This document shows positions 1-8,719 of a DNA stretch of 64,000 nucleotides, piece by piece. The position numbers and the translations under genes are program-made. Below the pieces are notes generated by a model that saw only the letters and a program-made list of their open reading frames with translations, had not been told where the DNA came from and ran no database searches. Every line of letters begins with the position of its first letter. The first letter of the stretch is position 1. This stretch comes from Pseudoalteromonas sp. P1-9 (GTDB lineage: Bacteria > Pseudomonadota > Gammaproteobacteria > Enterobacterales > Alteromonadaceae): positions 1-64,000 of the forward strand of contig NZ_LKBD01000015.1 of assembly GCF_001399975.1 (NCBI RefSeq), given 5' to 3'.

Positions 1-22
1 GGCTTTAGTTGCAGCTAAAGCC
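1..22. repeat. Short stem-loop at the window edge
   Basis: Perfect 8-bp inverted repeat GGCTTTAG / CTAAAGCC with a 6-nt loop. It sits in the tail of the partial cassette at the left edge. No T-run follows, so a terminator role is uncertain. Positions 23-78 show no gene. Confidence 0.4.
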
Positions 23-78
23 TGGGCCTCACATTACCCTAAATCGGTATAAAAATAATAATTAAGATGGGTGAATTA

Positions 79-181
79 TCCATACAAGGCAATTATGGAT
101 GGGACGTCTAAAGCTTGGCTGGCGCTCATTCTTCGCTAATTATAGCCAAGCATTTATACGCCCCATATTGCGGCGTTAGGG
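79..181 (+). other. attC site closing the partial left-edge cassette
   Basis: R' is GTTAGGG at 175-181. The long stem is GCTTGGCT (113-120) with AGCCAAGC (144-151), followed by the L' hairpin CGCC/GGCG. The left end aligns with the attC at 453 (CAAG, then GGGAC, then a GGC stem), placing R'' at 79-85, where TCCATAC departs from the RYYYAAC consensus. The length of 103 bp matches the other sites. Confidence 0.75.
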
Positions 182-188
182 TTACAAA

Positions 189-452
189 TTGAGCTGGGTT
201 TTAATTGCGAAGCTATTGTCTCCAGTTATAGGATTATTTCTATTTTTTAAAGTAGAAAATGCGCGAAAGTCTAATTTAGGGATAAATTCAAACAGAGTTC
301 ACTGTCCTAATTGTCAGCTAAAGATGCCTATAATAAGACGCCCCCAGAATGAGTTCCAAAAGAACTATGGTGGGTGGACGTGCAAAAAATGTGGAACCAT
401 GATGAATAAATGGGGTAAGCAAGTTGACGAATATGGTGAGCGTATTCCGTAA
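189..452 (+). CDS. Cassette-borne small membrane protein with a zinc ribbon
   Basis: An 87-residue protein of unknown function. Residues 1-20 form a hydrophobic segment, so it is probably membrane-anchored. Four cysteines follow in a CPNC ... CKKC arrangement (about residues 39-42 and 65-68), the pattern of a zinc ribbon. The start is TTG, 7 nt after AGGG of the R' core site, which can serve as the ribosome binding site. The stop TAA lies immediately before the R'' of its own attC. The tight fit between gene and cassette boundaries is typical of an integron cassette. The start is inferred; the zinc-binding role is inferred from the cysteine spacing only. Confidence 0.7.
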   Translation: MSWVLIAKLLSPVIGLFLFFKVENARKSNLGINSNRVHCPNCQLKMPIIRRPQNEFQKNYGGWTCKKCGTMMNKWGKQVDEYGERIP

Positions 453-555
453 CCCTAACAAGCCATTGCAGTGTGGGACTTTTAACAGTTGGCTTTTCCT
501 CACTGCGTTCGTTATTTTAGCCAACTATTAAAAGCCCCTGAATGGGGCGTTAGGC
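453..555 (+). other. attC site of cassette 1
   Basis: R'' CCCTAAC (453-459) is exactly complementary to the GTTAGGG at 175-181 that starts the cassette. R' is GTTAGGC (549-555). The central stem pairs AGTTGGCT with AGCCAACT, and the L' hairpin is GCCCC/GGGGC. Length 103 bp. Both ends and the folding pattern are visible directly. Confidence 0.92.
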
Positions 556-574
556 ATCACGAAAGGATTCAGGT

Positions 575-1525
575 TTGGAGTTAATAGAAAAGCACTGGAT
601 AAAAATACCTGTCATTTTATATGTTGTCGGGTTCATTGTTCATAATGTGTATTTATCAAACTTTGGCAGTTATGAATTTCAATTAGTTCAAGCTAAATAC
701 ATTCTATCAGGGTTTGGGGTAATAGGTTTTTCAGTTATATGTTTTGTATACACTGGCATCAAGGTTAATCTATCTAATATAAATAAAAGCCTCACAATCG
801 ATAAAGTTCTACCGTGGTCTTTAAGAGTAATTTCTCTACCTTATTTTATTTACACAATCTTATATGGCAAAGAGTTATTTGAAATTAGTCAAAATCCAAC
901 AGACTCATTTCTTATAATTGGTTTTTTAGCTTCCACAATTGCCCATACAGTCGTAGCTTTTTCGATATTCAATATCGTTATGATGGTAGGTCAAACTGAA
1001 ACATGGGTTAGTAAACTCCTTGGTTTTCTTTCAAGAGTTTTATCAATACCCATGCTTATCGTTAGTTTAGTTATTGCTTTCAATATTCCTGAATTTTCAG
1101 GAATATTGAAAGCTACTACATTTTTCTTTTTGGGCTATATAGGTATTGCCCTGAACCAAGATGACAAATATTTGGGAATTGAGCCAAACTATTCAGATCC
1201 TGAAACAAAAGAAAAACACGAAAATTTATATCAAATGGCATTCGGTATAATTGGAATATTCTTTATTTTGTGGATGGTAATAAGTAACTACACAAAATAT
1301 ATTTACCCTAAAATACCAGTTGCTTTAGGTGGCGCTAAGCTCGAATTTGTATCTATTAAAACCAAAGAAAAAACTTATGACTCTTATTTAATACAAGAAA
1401 CTAAAGATTGGGTAATGTACATAGATAATTCAAGTGGTCAGGTAGAAAAAATCAAAACAAGTCTTATAGAAAAGATTGTTTTTAAAGAAAAAATGCCTAA
1501 CAAGTCCTTAAAGCAGGACAAATAA
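575..1525 (+). CDS. Cassette-borne multi-pass membrane protein
   Basis: A 316-residue protein with no family I recognise. About seven hydrophobic segments cover residues 8-235: near 12-28, 44-62, 80-97, 110-135, 150-170, 175-195 and 220-238. A soluble C-terminal tail of about 75 residues (GGAKLEFVSIKTKEKTYDS...) looks like a small beta-rich domain. The start is TTG at 575 with AAAGG 8 nt upstream. The reading frame runs through the R'' site at 1495-1501, so the last ten residues (MPNKSLKQDK) are encoded by the attC itself. The gene is strongly AT-rich compared with the core genes to the right, consistent with a foreign cassette. Function unknown; large cassette proteins of this type are often uncharacterised. 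Confidence 0.75.
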   Translation: MELIEKHWIKIPVILYVVGFIVHNVYLSNFGSYEFQLVQAKYILSGFGVIGFSVICFVYTGIKVNLSNINKSLTIDKVLPWSLRVISLPYFIYTILYGKELFEISQNPTDSFLIIGFLASTIAHTVVAFSIFNIVMMVGQTETWVSKLLGFLSRVLSIPMLIVSLVIAFNIPEFSGILKATTFFFLGYIGIALNQDDKYLGIEPNYSDPETKEKHENLYQMAFGIIGIFFILWMVISNYTKYIYPKIPVALGGAKLEFVSIKTKEKTYDSYLIQETKDWVMYIDNSSGQVEKIKTSLIEKIVFKEKMPNKSLKQDK

Positions 1526-1595
1526 CAGTTGGCTTTTTCTCCTCCGTCGCTTATTTTAGCCAACATATTATTTGCCTCTTAACGAGGCGTTAAGT
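1495..1595 (+). other. attC site of cassette 2
   Basis: R'' GCCTAAC (1495-1501) complements the GTTAGGC at 549-555. R' is GTTAAGT (1589-1595). The central stem is AGTTGGCT / AGCCAACA and the L' hairpin is GCCTC/GAGGC. Length 101 bp. The coding region of cassette 2 ends inside it at 1525, and the coding region of cassette 3 starts inside its R'. Confidence 0.92.
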
Positions 1596-2307
1596 GCCTA
1601 TGGAGTATCGCTTGAATTTTAAGCAATGGATCGTATCGGAAACAAAGGCTAAAGAAAGCTCTGCCACTAAATACAATGGGGCAATATCAGGTCGTCTGTC
1701 TAGAATGGCTATTGCTAATAATCTCACAAATGTAAATTTGCTAGAGGTACAAAATCCTAATTCAGTTGCATTGAAGCTAAAATCCTTGGATGAGTTCATC
1801 GAGTTAAACTCCACGGGTAATTCAATGTACAGTAGAGCATTGGACCTATTCATTGAATATTGCTCATTCCAAGACCTTAATCTTGAACGAGATTTAGATG
1901 AAATATTAGCGGATAAAACTACCTCTGTTACCGAGAAAAGTAGCTTAATAAAAGCAAGAATTGGTCAAGGAAGCTTTCGCAAAAGTTTAATAGATATGTG
2001 GCAAGGTTGTGCGGTTACTTCATCAATAGAAGAGCAGCTATTAGTAGCAAGTCATATCAAACCGTGGAAAGATTCAAATTCACAAGAAAGGCTAGATAAA
2101 TTTAATGGCTTATTGTTAGTTGCAACTATCGACAGAGCTTTCGACTCAGGTTTAATCAGCTTTTCAGATTCAGGTAATATTCTGATATCTAGTAAATTTA
2201 AAGAACCTAGTAAAGCAGGTATAGAGCCGACCATGAACATTAGCTTGTTCAATGAGAATTTGCCATATCTAAAGTATCATCGGAATTATGTCTATAAAGG
2301 CACTTAA
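1594..2307 (+). CDS. Cassette-borne HNH endonuclease
   Basis: A 237-residue protein with an N-terminal half of unknown type and a C-terminal HNH domain (about residues 130-220) of the HNH_2 kind found in restriction-type nucleases. Motifs seen: GQGSFRKSLIDMWQGCAVT, ASHIKPW (first histidine), ERLDKFNGLLL (asparagine) and DRAFDSGLISF. These match the usual family pattern closely, so the catalytic metal site looks intact. No methyltransferase is adjacent. The start GTG at 1594 lies in the R' core site, with GAGG from the attC hairpin 6 nt upstream; ATG at 1600 is an alternative. The stop TAA lies within R'' of its own attC. A defence role is plausible but inferred. Confidence 0.85.
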   Translation: MPMEYRLNFKQWIVSETKAKESSATKYNGAISGRLSRMAIANNLTNVNLLEVQNPNSVALKLKSLDEFIELNSTGNSMYSRALDLFIEYCSFQDLNLERDLDEILADKTTSVTEKSSLIKARIGQGSFRKSLIDMWQGCAVTSSIEEQLLVASHIKPWKDSNSQERLDKFNGLLLVATIDRAFDSGLISFSDSGNILISSKFKEPSKAGIEPTMNISLFNENLPYLKYHRNYVYKGT

Positions 2308-2435
2308 CAAGTCAATTCAGCAGGACAAAAAACAGTTGTTGGCACAGAACCGACCGTTGAATCTAATCATAATTGTCTAAATATGAGTTAGATAAACGTA
2401 TGGTTAGCAATTGAGTTTAATACATAACGTTGCGG
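2302..2435 (+). other. Degenerate terminal attC of cassette 3
   Basis: R'' ACTTAAC (2302-2308) exactly complements the GTTAAGT that starts the cassette, and the left arm (AACAAGTC ... CAGTTGTTGGC) matches the neighbours. The right arm is eroded: GTTAGCAATTG near 2404 pairs with it only through mismatches, and the best R' candidate, GTTGCGG at 2429-2435, breaks the consensus. Beyond it no cassette is seen, so this is probably the array end. Positions 2436-2548 contain no recognisable feature. Confidence 0.55.
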
Positions 2436-2548
2436 TTGAGCGGCTTCTATTAGCACACATACGAATAGCAAATTTCAAAAATGAAATATGACAAAAAAGT
2501 TAAGCGTTTCTAATACAATAAGACCCAATCGTTTTTTTTAGATAGCGC

Positions 2549-3409
2549 TTAGTCTTGCTGCGCATTAATAATATTTAAATTCTGCTTATCAACAAAAAAG
2601 CCGGCTTGGGTATAGGCTTTCTCTATTGCGCCTTGGTTTCGTAAAATGTTCAGCCCTTTTTCAAGGGCTAGGTATGCTTGTGAGCCAAGAGGGTGATTAC
2701 GACTAATAACAAAGTGACGGCTATCTTTAAGTTCTATCGCTACATTTGGCACTGGCACCAAATTGATTTTATCAAGCTTAAAGCTTTGGTCAGCAGTTGC
2801 GTTAAATGGCATTAACATAAAGTCTACCCAGCCGGTGTTGACCATACGCGCCATACTGATCCACTCGTGTTCAATGACTAACTCTTTGAGCGGTAAATCT
2901 GAGAGCGTTTTCCAATCGGTGCGCCATTTTGGTGTTGATACCGCACTTAAACGCTTAAAATCACTCATTTGAGTTAAACCAAGGGCTTTTTCTCGTCCTG
3001 CTTTAGTATAAACCCCTGCGATATATTCACCACGGCGAATAAGTGGTTTGGTGATATACAAGAAGTTTGCGTTGGCATGAGCATCTGCCAACCAATATGA
3101 GTCGAAACTGATAAGCAACTTGCCGGTTTCAAGCATGCGAGTGTTACGAAAATTTACTTTGCCGGGAATATAGTTAAATTGAAAGTTAAACCCACCAAGT
3201 TTTAATGCTTGTTGCGCGATTATCATATCAACCACATCGCGGCGAATTGCTTTACCTGAAAAGTTTTTGATGCTAGTAATGTCGCGATTATTTACAAAAG
3301 TGGTGTAATCTTTATACACATCATCGCGAATATATATGTCAATAACGTTGGCTTGCAACGAACTACTACTAAATATATTTAAAACAAAAAATATTACTAC
3401 CCAACGCAT
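2549..3409 (-). CDS. Periplasmic solute-binding-like protein (family 3 fold)
   Basis: A 286-residue exported protein resembling the amino-acid-type (family 3) periplasmic binding proteins. Residues 1-20 form a signal peptide with cleavage likely after LQA. The body has the two-lobed pattern of this fold, including a conserved RVNTGWVDF-like turn in the C-terminal half. No permease or ATPase gene is adjacent, so it may be an orphan sensor or binding protein rather than part of an ABC importer. The start ATG has GAGAG upstream. It is the first core gene after the cassette array and reads towards it. The ligand cannot be predicted. Confidence 0.7.
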   Translation of the reverse strand: MRWVVIFFVLNIFSSSSLQANVIDIYIRDDVYKDYTTFVNNRDITSIKNFSGKAIRRDVVDMIIAQQALKLGGFNFQFNYIPGKVNFRNTRMLETGKLLISFDSYWLADAHANANFLYITKPLIRRGEYIAGVYTKAGREKALGLTQMSDFKRLSAVSTPKWRTDWKTLSDLPLKELVIEHEWISMARMVNTGWVDFMLMPFNATADQSFKLDKINLVPVPNVAIELKDSRHFVISRNHPLGSQAYLALEKGLNILRNQGAIEKAYTQAGFFVDKQNLNIINAQQD

Positions 3410-3555
3410 GTTCGCTCTCTATTATTAATAAAATCCTTATATATCTGAGTCCTAGTTAAAATATGGCACAACTTGATACAAATTGATAAATCAAAACTAT
3501 CTAACTTATACAAATGTACTTAAATTAAGTTTAGCGTATTGAATAATAAATGAAG

Positions 3556-3590
3556 AAATGCCTAATGAGTTATTCACTGTTTAGGCATTT
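3556..3590 (-). terminator. Stem-loop after ppsR
   Basis: Perfect 10-bp inverted repeat AAATGCCTAA / TTAGGCATTT separated by 15 nt, just downstream of the ppsR stop. On the minus strand it is followed by a T-rich stretch, so it is a plausible terminator. Confidence 0.5.
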
Positions 3591-3604
3591 ACAACAAAAA
3601 GTGA

Positions 3605-4414
3605 CTAATACTTACGGCGTTCAAGCCCTGTCTCTGCCAGAATTTTTGCGGAGATTTCTTCAACTGAAAAGTGTGTTGAACTTAAATGAGGTATTTTATT
3701 TTTCTTATAGAGCATTTCAGCTTCTCGTACTTCAAGGCGGCACTGCCTTAGCGACGCGTATTTACTGTTGGCCATGCGCTCGTTACGAATTGCAGCAAGG
3801 CGCTCAGGGTTTATCGTTAAACCAAACAGTTTCTTTTTGTGATTTTTAAGCGCGTTCGGCAAGCGCATCATATCTAAATCATCTTCAGTCAGTGGGTAGT
3901 TAGCCGCTTTTATGCCGTATTGAAGTGCTAAATATAAGCTGGTGGGCGTTTTACCACTGCGACTGACACCGACCAATATAATATCGGCTTCATCGTAATC
4001 TTTTAAATTGCTGCCATCGTCGTTGGCAAGTGCATAGTTAACGGCATCGATTCTGAAATCGTAGCTTTTTTCATGGATTGAGTGAGTTCGGTGTGTACGT
4101 GGCACAGGTTCAACGCCAATTGTGTCTTTTACTTGGCCGCTGTAAGCAGTTAAAAAATCAAAGCATTGTCCTTGTGACGATAAAATGATGTCGCTCAACT
4201 GAGGATCAACAAAGGTAAAAAACACTAAAGGCTTTTCACCACTTAATTTAAACGCTTTATCAATTTGTAATTTAACTTCGTATGCTTTTTGTTCAGTTTC
4301 AACAAACGGAATGGTGATGTGTTTAAATTCGACAGGAAATAACGACAAGGTAGCATGACCAAATACTTCACTGGTAATTGCCGTACCGTCGGATATATAA
4401 AATGCGCTGCGCAT
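3605..4414 (-). CDS. ppsR: PEP synthase regulatory protein (kinase/pyrophosphorylase)
   Basis: A 269-residue DUF299 protein. The family both inactivates PEP synthase by ADP-dependent phosphorylation of a threonine next to the catalytic histidine and reactivates it by Pi-dependent dephosphorylation. Visible motifs: the N-terminal signature FYISDGTAITSEVFGHATL and a P-loop-like GVSRSGKTPTSLYLA near residue 150. The start at 4414 (MRSAFYISDG) was chosen over a longer frame because it has AAGG 7 nt upstream and matches the usual protein start. It is divergently placed from ppsA, its likely target, but separated from it by one gene and a 650-bp gap. Confidence 0.93.
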   Translation of the reverse strand: MRSAFYISDGTAITSEVFGHATLSLFPVEFKHITIPFVETEQKAYEVKLQIDKAFKLSGEKPLVFFTFVDPQLSDIILSSQGQCFDFLTAYSGQVKDTIGVEPVPRTHRTHSIHEKSYDFRIDAVNYALANDDGSNLKDYDEADIILVGVSRSGKTPTSLYLALQYGIKAANYPLTEDDLDMMRLPNALKNHKKKLFGLTINPERLAAIRNERMANSKYASLRQCRLEVREAEMLYKKNKIPHLSSTHFSVEEISAKILAETGLERRKY

Positions 4415-4520
4415 AATAACCTTATTTTTGTTGTGAGAGCGCTTATATAAGAGCAAATAATTAAACACGACACAACCTAAACTAGGTTGCAGGCATTTAA
4501 TTTCCTTTAAGGAATCTGTA

Positions 4521-5603
4521 TCAAATATCAGGTATTCGCCAGCGCTGCACTTCGCGCGGTGAACAGATATGAAAAATGCATTTTGGTAACAGCTTTATTA
4601 TAAAAATTGCAGCAATTATTATAATAAGCGCGTGATTATTTAATTGTAAAACAGCGGCTACGCAAAGCACAGAGAGCAAAAACCATGGCAAAAATCCCAT
4701 AATTCGTGATTTTTTATTAATACTGTGAATAAGGTGTGCGGGTAGATTTTGTGCTATTTGAGTCAATGCGTGATGTTTTAACCCGTAATTCATAAAGCTA
4801 AGTTTGTAGGCTCGATTTGTTGTTGATACCAATAATTTTGGCGAGGCATATTCACTTTCAATTGCACTAATATCTGCGATATCAATTGCGTAGATATTAG
4901 GGCGCTTAAGTTTTGCGATTAGATCTTCTAAGCATTCTTCCTGTTGATATAATTGAGCCAGCATTTTAGTTTGATGTTTGTCAAAGCGGATAACGATGAT
5001 TTGCGAATGAGTTAACCAAATTAGTACATTGTCGTTTGTATTTAACCAAGAGTGCTTAGTATAAAACCCTTTAAGCAAGATATTCGCGCGAGTTCGAACA
5101 AATATAAGCATTAGCAGCGCGTGGATAATTAAAAATACCGGCACAGTAATGATGGCGGTTTTAGATAAATAATAAATAAGATGTGATTGTGCTAGTTGAT
5201 TATCGATATTGGTTTTTAAGTTGTGCTGTTCGCCATTTTTTGCGATGTACACTGGAACTGACTTACCTTCACTCAAGCTTGCATACACATTCTGATCTAC
5301 ATAGGCATTTTTCTTAAACAGTGCGTTATTAATTTTTACACTGTAAGTAATTGCGAAAGCGGTATGAAGTCTTGCCCGCTGTAATAGCGTATTTAGCTTA
5401 CTTGGTTTGTTATCAAGATTTACGATTGTTCCTTGTGCTAAGTAGCCATTTTTTACCCAAGCAAGGGATTTTTTATGCCACTCTGCAAGGATTAAACTTA
5501 TTAAAATGGTCGAGATGATAAAAGCGGCACACGATGCCAAATGCACCATACGTTTTCGGTTATAAAAATCTGCGCGTCTCATTGCATATTCCATGTTTTT
5601 CAA
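4521..5603 (-). CDS. DUF3592-like membrane protein
   Basis: A 360-residue protein. A hydrophobic helix lies near residues 20-40, and an extracytoplasmic beta domain near 50-130 (AQGTIVNLDNKPS ... ITYSVKIN ... VPVYIAKNGEQHN) recalls DUF3592. A second helix pair lies near 145-170, a long soluble region spans 180-300, and a hydrophobic hairpin lies at 305-345. Function unknown. It sits between ppsR and ppsA on the ppsR strand, about 106 bp upstream of ppsR, and could share its transcript. The assignment rests on the overall pattern, not on catalytic residues. Confidence 0.6.
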   Translation of the reverse strand: MKNMEYAMRRADFYNRKRMVHLASCAAFIISTILISLILAEWHKKSLAWVKNGYLAQGTIVNLDNKPSKLNTLLQRARLHTAFAITYSVKINNALFKKNAYVDQNVYASLSEGKSVPVYIAKNGEQHNLKTNIDNQLAQSHLIYYLSKTAIITVPVFLIIHALLMLIFVRTRANILLKGFYTKHSWLNTNDNVLIWLTHSQIIVIRFDKHQTKMLAQLYQQEECLEDLIAKLKRPNIYAIDIADISAIESEYASPKLLVSTTNRAYKLSFMNYGLKHHALTQIAQNLPAHLIHSINKKSRIMGFLPWFLLSVLCVAAVLQLNNHALIIIIAAIFIIKLLPKCIFHICSPREVQRWRIPDI

Positions 5604-6253
5604 CTGCTTGCTAATGAATTAATTGTAAGGTTTTGGTGTATTTAAACGGCGACTCCTTTGCCGAAATACACGCTAACAGAAATGTTAAACCAATTAACAT
5701 ATCCTGACAAGGCACTTTATTCGCTACTATTTAAACCAAAAAGTTGTTCCAAATTACTCGCGTTAGGCGCGATATGTAAGCTCGCAAATATCTGCTCAGG
5801 GTATTAGAACGTTGTAACGTGCTTGCGAGGGAGTAAGCCAAAAATAATCGGGCTGTGCTTTTAGGTGAGTCTAGTGGTTTAAATACTGTTTTTGCCTCAA
5901 ATTAGTTCTTTAAACACTTATTTAATATCATATTTAAAAAAAATTTATTGTTATGATTTATTCTAATTTTGCTATTGGCACCGGTGTCACTAGCATAAAA
6001 ATGCAGTTTTAACGCATTTAAGGTTAATTTTTACTTTTTTGCGGGTATTTGTCCTTGATTTTGTCGTTTTTACTCGCTTTACCTGGTTTGTTCATCTATG
6101 TAAAATCATGCTCGCTTTAAACGAAACCTTAATTCCTGCTACCCGTTCAAATTTATCGCAGATGTAATAGGCGTTCACATTTAGCAACTTGATGTTATCT
6201 CAACTAGGATTAGATAACACACTCTCACAACCTTTTGCTTATGGAGAATTTCC
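5604..6253. promoter_or_regulatory. Long upstream region of ppsA
   Basis: 650 bp without a gene, AT-rich, between the divergent DUF3592-like gene and ppsA. It must hold promoters in both directions. The only strong structure is a perfect 8-bp inverted repeat TGTTATCT (6193-6200) / AGATAACA (6212-6219) with an 11-nt spacer, 35 bp before the ppsA start; it could be an operator or a leader hairpin. A weaker CTCGCAA / TTGCGAG pair lies at about 5784-5829. I found no convincing HexR or Cra site. Confidence 0.5.
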
Positions 6254-8626
6254 GTGCAATATATACTTTGGTATCAAGAACTTGGTATGAATGACGTACC
6301 ACGTGTTGGTGGTAAAAACGCTTCCCTCGGTGAAATGATTTCTAACCTAGCAAACGCAGGCGTAACTGTGCCTGGTGGTTTTGCTACAACATCTGATGCT
6401 TTTAATGAGTTTTTAGAGCAATCAGGCCTAAACGATAAAATCCACAATGTACTTGATACGCTTGATGTTGATGACGTGAACGAATTAGCACGCGTTGGTG
6501 GCGAAATTCGTCAATGGATTATCGATACCCCTTTCCAAAGTAATTTAGATTCTGCAATTCGTGAAGCGTATGCAACGCTTCATGGTGATGAAAATCAAGA
6601 TGTTTCGTTTGCCGTTCGCTCATCAGCAACTGCTGAGGATATGCCAGATGCGTCTTTCGCAGGGCAACAAGAGACATTCTTAAATGTGCGCGGTATTGAC
6701 GCAGTAATGGTGGCAATTAAGCACGTATTCGCGTCGTTATTTAATGACCGCGCAATTTCGTACCGTGTGCACCAAGGTTACGACCATCGTGGTGTTGCAC
6801 TGTCAGCGGGTATTCAGCGCATGGTTCGTTCTGATAAAGCCTCGTCAGGTGTAATGTTTAGTATTGATACCGAATCAGGTTTTGAAGATGTGGTATTTGT
6901 CACATCGAGCTACGGCCTTGGTGAAATGGTAGTGCAGGGCGCGGTTAACCCAGATGAATTTTATGTGCACAAGCCAACACTTGCGGCAAATCGTCCGGCG
7001 GTTGTGCGCCGTACGCTGGGTTCAAAAGCAGTTGAGATGATCTACTCAAGCGATGAATCTCACGGTAAGCAAGTAGAAGTAGTGGACATTGAACAAACCC
7101 GTTCAAATCAATTCTCGATTACTGATGAAGAAGTAATGGAACTTGCTAAACAAGCCGTGATCATTGAAAAGCATTATGGTCGCCCAATGGATATCGAATG
7201 GGCTAAAGACGGTAATGACGGCAAGCTATATATTGTTCAAGCACGTCCTGAAACAGTACGTTCTAACGAAGACGCTAACGTAATGGAACGTTTTCAGCTA
7301 AATGGTTCGTCAAACGTGTTATGCGAAGGCCGTGCTATTGGGCATAAAATTGGTAAAGGTGTAGTACGCGTACTTAATTCAATTGATGAAATGGATAAAG
7401 TGCAGCAAGGCGATGTGTTAGTAACCGACATGACCGATCCTGACTGGGAGCCAATTATGAAACGCGCTGCAGCGATTGTTACAAATCGTGGTGGCCGTAC
7501 GTGTCACGCCGCAATTATTGCACGTGAGTTAGGTATTCCTGCTGTAGTAGGTTGTGGTAACGCGACAGACACCATCGAAAATAACGCAGAAGTGACAGTT
7601 TCTTGTGCCGAAGGCGACACAGGCTACATTTACCAAGGTTTACTTGATTTTGAGGTATTAACATCTCGCGTTGATGAAATGCCTGAACTGCCAATGAAAA
7701 TTATGATGAATGTGGGTAACCCAGACAGAGCATTCGACTTTGCGCGTTTACCACACGCAGGCATTGGTTTAGCACGTGTTGAATTTATTATTAACCGTAT
7801 GATTGGCGTGCACCCGAAAGCACTACTTAACTATGACGCACAGTCTGATGATGTAAAATCAGAAATTGATTTTATGATGGCAGGTTACGCGAGCCCAGTT
7901 GAATTTTACATTAGCAAACTTGTTGAAGGTATTTCGACACTAGGAGCCGCATTTGCACCAGAGCGCGTAATTGTGCGTATGTCTGATTTCAAATCAAACG
8001 AATACGCTAATTTAGTGGGTGGTGAGCAATACGAGCCGGAAGAAGAAAACCCAATGATCGGTTTCCGCGGTGCATCACGTTATATCTCAGAAGATTTCCG
8101 CGATTGTTTCGCCCTTGAATGTGAAGCGATTAAACGCGTTCGCAACGATATGGGCTTGACCAATGTCGAAATCATGATCCCATTTGTCCGTACCTTAGAA
8201 GAAGCAGCACGCGTAATTGAGCTACTTGAAGAGCACGGTTTAAAACGTGGCGAAAATGGCTTAAAAGTAATTATGATGTGCGAATTGCCGTCTAACGCAC
8301 TATTAGCAGATGAGTTCTTAGAGTATTTCGATGGTTTCTCTATCGGTTCTAATGACTTAACTCAGTTAACACTTGGCTTAGACCGCGATTCAGGACTAAT
8401 TGCCCATTTATTTGATGAGCGTAATCCTGCAATTAAAAAGCTACTAGAAATGGCAATTCAAACCGCTAAAGCAAAAGGTAAGTATGTGGGTATTTGTGGT
8501 CAGGGTCCGTCAGATCACGAAGACTTTGCAGCCTGGCTTGTAGATCAAGGTATTGATTCTGTGTCGTTAAACCCAGACACAGTGCTTGAAACTTGGTTAT
8601 ACCTAGGTGAGAAGCACGCTAAATAA
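6254..8626 (+). CDS. ppsA: Phosphoenolpyruvate synthase
   Basis: A 790-residue enzyme that converts pyruvate, ATP and water to PEP, AMP and phosphate in gluconeogenesis. The domain order is intact: N-terminal nucleotide-binding domain ([11 protein letters not shown], then [20 protein letters not shown]), central swivelling phosphohistidine domain ([15 protein letters not shown], catalytic His418), and C-terminal TIM-barrel PEP/pyruvate domain ending with the catalytic cysteine in GICGQGPSD (Cys748). The threonine of the GGRTCH motif is the known target of PpsR-type kinases, and ppsR lies 1.8 kb away on the other strand. The start is GTG with GGAG 8 nt upstream, and a strong terminator follows. 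Length and motifs are typical. Confidence 0.97.
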   Translation: MQYILWYQELGMNDVPRVGGKNASLGEMISNLANAGVTVPGGFATTSDAFNEFLEQSGLNDKIHNVLDTLDVDDVNELARVGGEIRQWIIDTPFQSNLDSAIREAYATLHGDENQDVSFAVRSSATAEDMPDASFAGQQETFLNVRGIDAVMVAIKHVFASLFNDRAISYRVHQGYDHRGVALSAGIQRMVRSDKASSGVMFSIDTESGFEDVVFVTSSYGLGEMVVQGAVNPDEFYVHKPTLAANRPAVVRRTLGSKAVEMIYSSDESHGKQVEVVDIEQTRSNQFSITDEEVMELAKQAVIIEKHYGRPMDIEWAKDGNDGKLYIVQARPETVRSNEDANVMERFQLNGSSNVLCEGRAIGHKIGKGVVRVLNSIDEMDKVQQGDVLVTDMTDPDWEPIMKRAAAIVTNRGGRTCHAAIIARELGIPAVVGCGNATDTIENNAEVTVSCAEGDTGYIYQGLLDFEVLTSRVDEMPELPMKIMMNVGNPDRAFDFARLPHAGIGLARVEFIINRMIGVHPKALLNYDAQSDDVKSEIDFMMAGYASPVEFYISKLVEGISTLGAAFAPERVIVRMSDFKSNEYANLVGGEQYEPEEENPMIGFRGASRYISEDFRDCFALECEAIKRVRNDMGLTNVEIMIPFVRTLEEAARVIELLEEHGLKRGENGLKVIMMCELPSNALLADEFLEYFDGFSIGSNDLTQLTLGLDRDSGLIAHLFDERNPAIKKLLEMAIQTAKAKGKYVGICGQGPSDHEDFAAWLVDQGIDSVSLNPDTVLETWLYLGEKHAK

Positions 8627-8683
8627 ATTGTAGTAACCAGTTCCTTTAACTGATATGTCATCAGTATAAAGCTGACAAAACAA

Positions 8684-8707
8684 AAGGCGCTAAATGCGCC
8701 TTTTTTT
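8684..8707 (+). terminator. Rho-independent terminator of ppsA
   Basis: AGGCGC / GCGCCT stem with a TAAAT loop followed by seven Ts. It lies 58 bp after the ppsA stop and 13 bp before the stop of the opposing L36 gene. Confidence 0.85.
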
Positions 8708-8719
8708 CATTTCATAAAA

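Larger units (their letters stand above)
1..2435 (+). mobile_element. End of a chromosomal integron cassette array
   Basis: Four attC-type sites spaced by single genes, all reading on the plus strand. Cassette 1 (about 176-549), cassette 2 (550-1589) and cassette 3 (1590-2429) are proved by core-site logic: the R' at each cassette start (GTTAGGG, GTTAGGC, GTTAAGT) is the exact complement of the R'' that opens the attC at the end of the same cassette (CCCTAAC, GCCTAAC, ACTTAAC). The attC sites resemble one another in architecture, with a shared GCC-type stem and a small GC-rich hairpin before R', as in Vibrio and Alteromonadales superintegrons. No integrase gene is in the window; it could lie to the left. 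The right end dissolves into ordinary chromosome after a degenerate site. Confidence 0.88.

Noticed and set aside
3550..3849. Plus-strand frame of 99 residues antisense to ppsR
   Set aside because: Shadow of a strongly supported gene on the other strand, without ribosome binding site or recognisable domain.
5755..5775. GTTAGGC near 5763 resembles an attC core site
   Set aside because: No complementary R'' and no attC stem within 150 bp; chance match.
5604..6253. HexR or Cra operator for ppsA
   Set aside because: Only loose partial matches were seen (for example around 6098 and 6115-6130).
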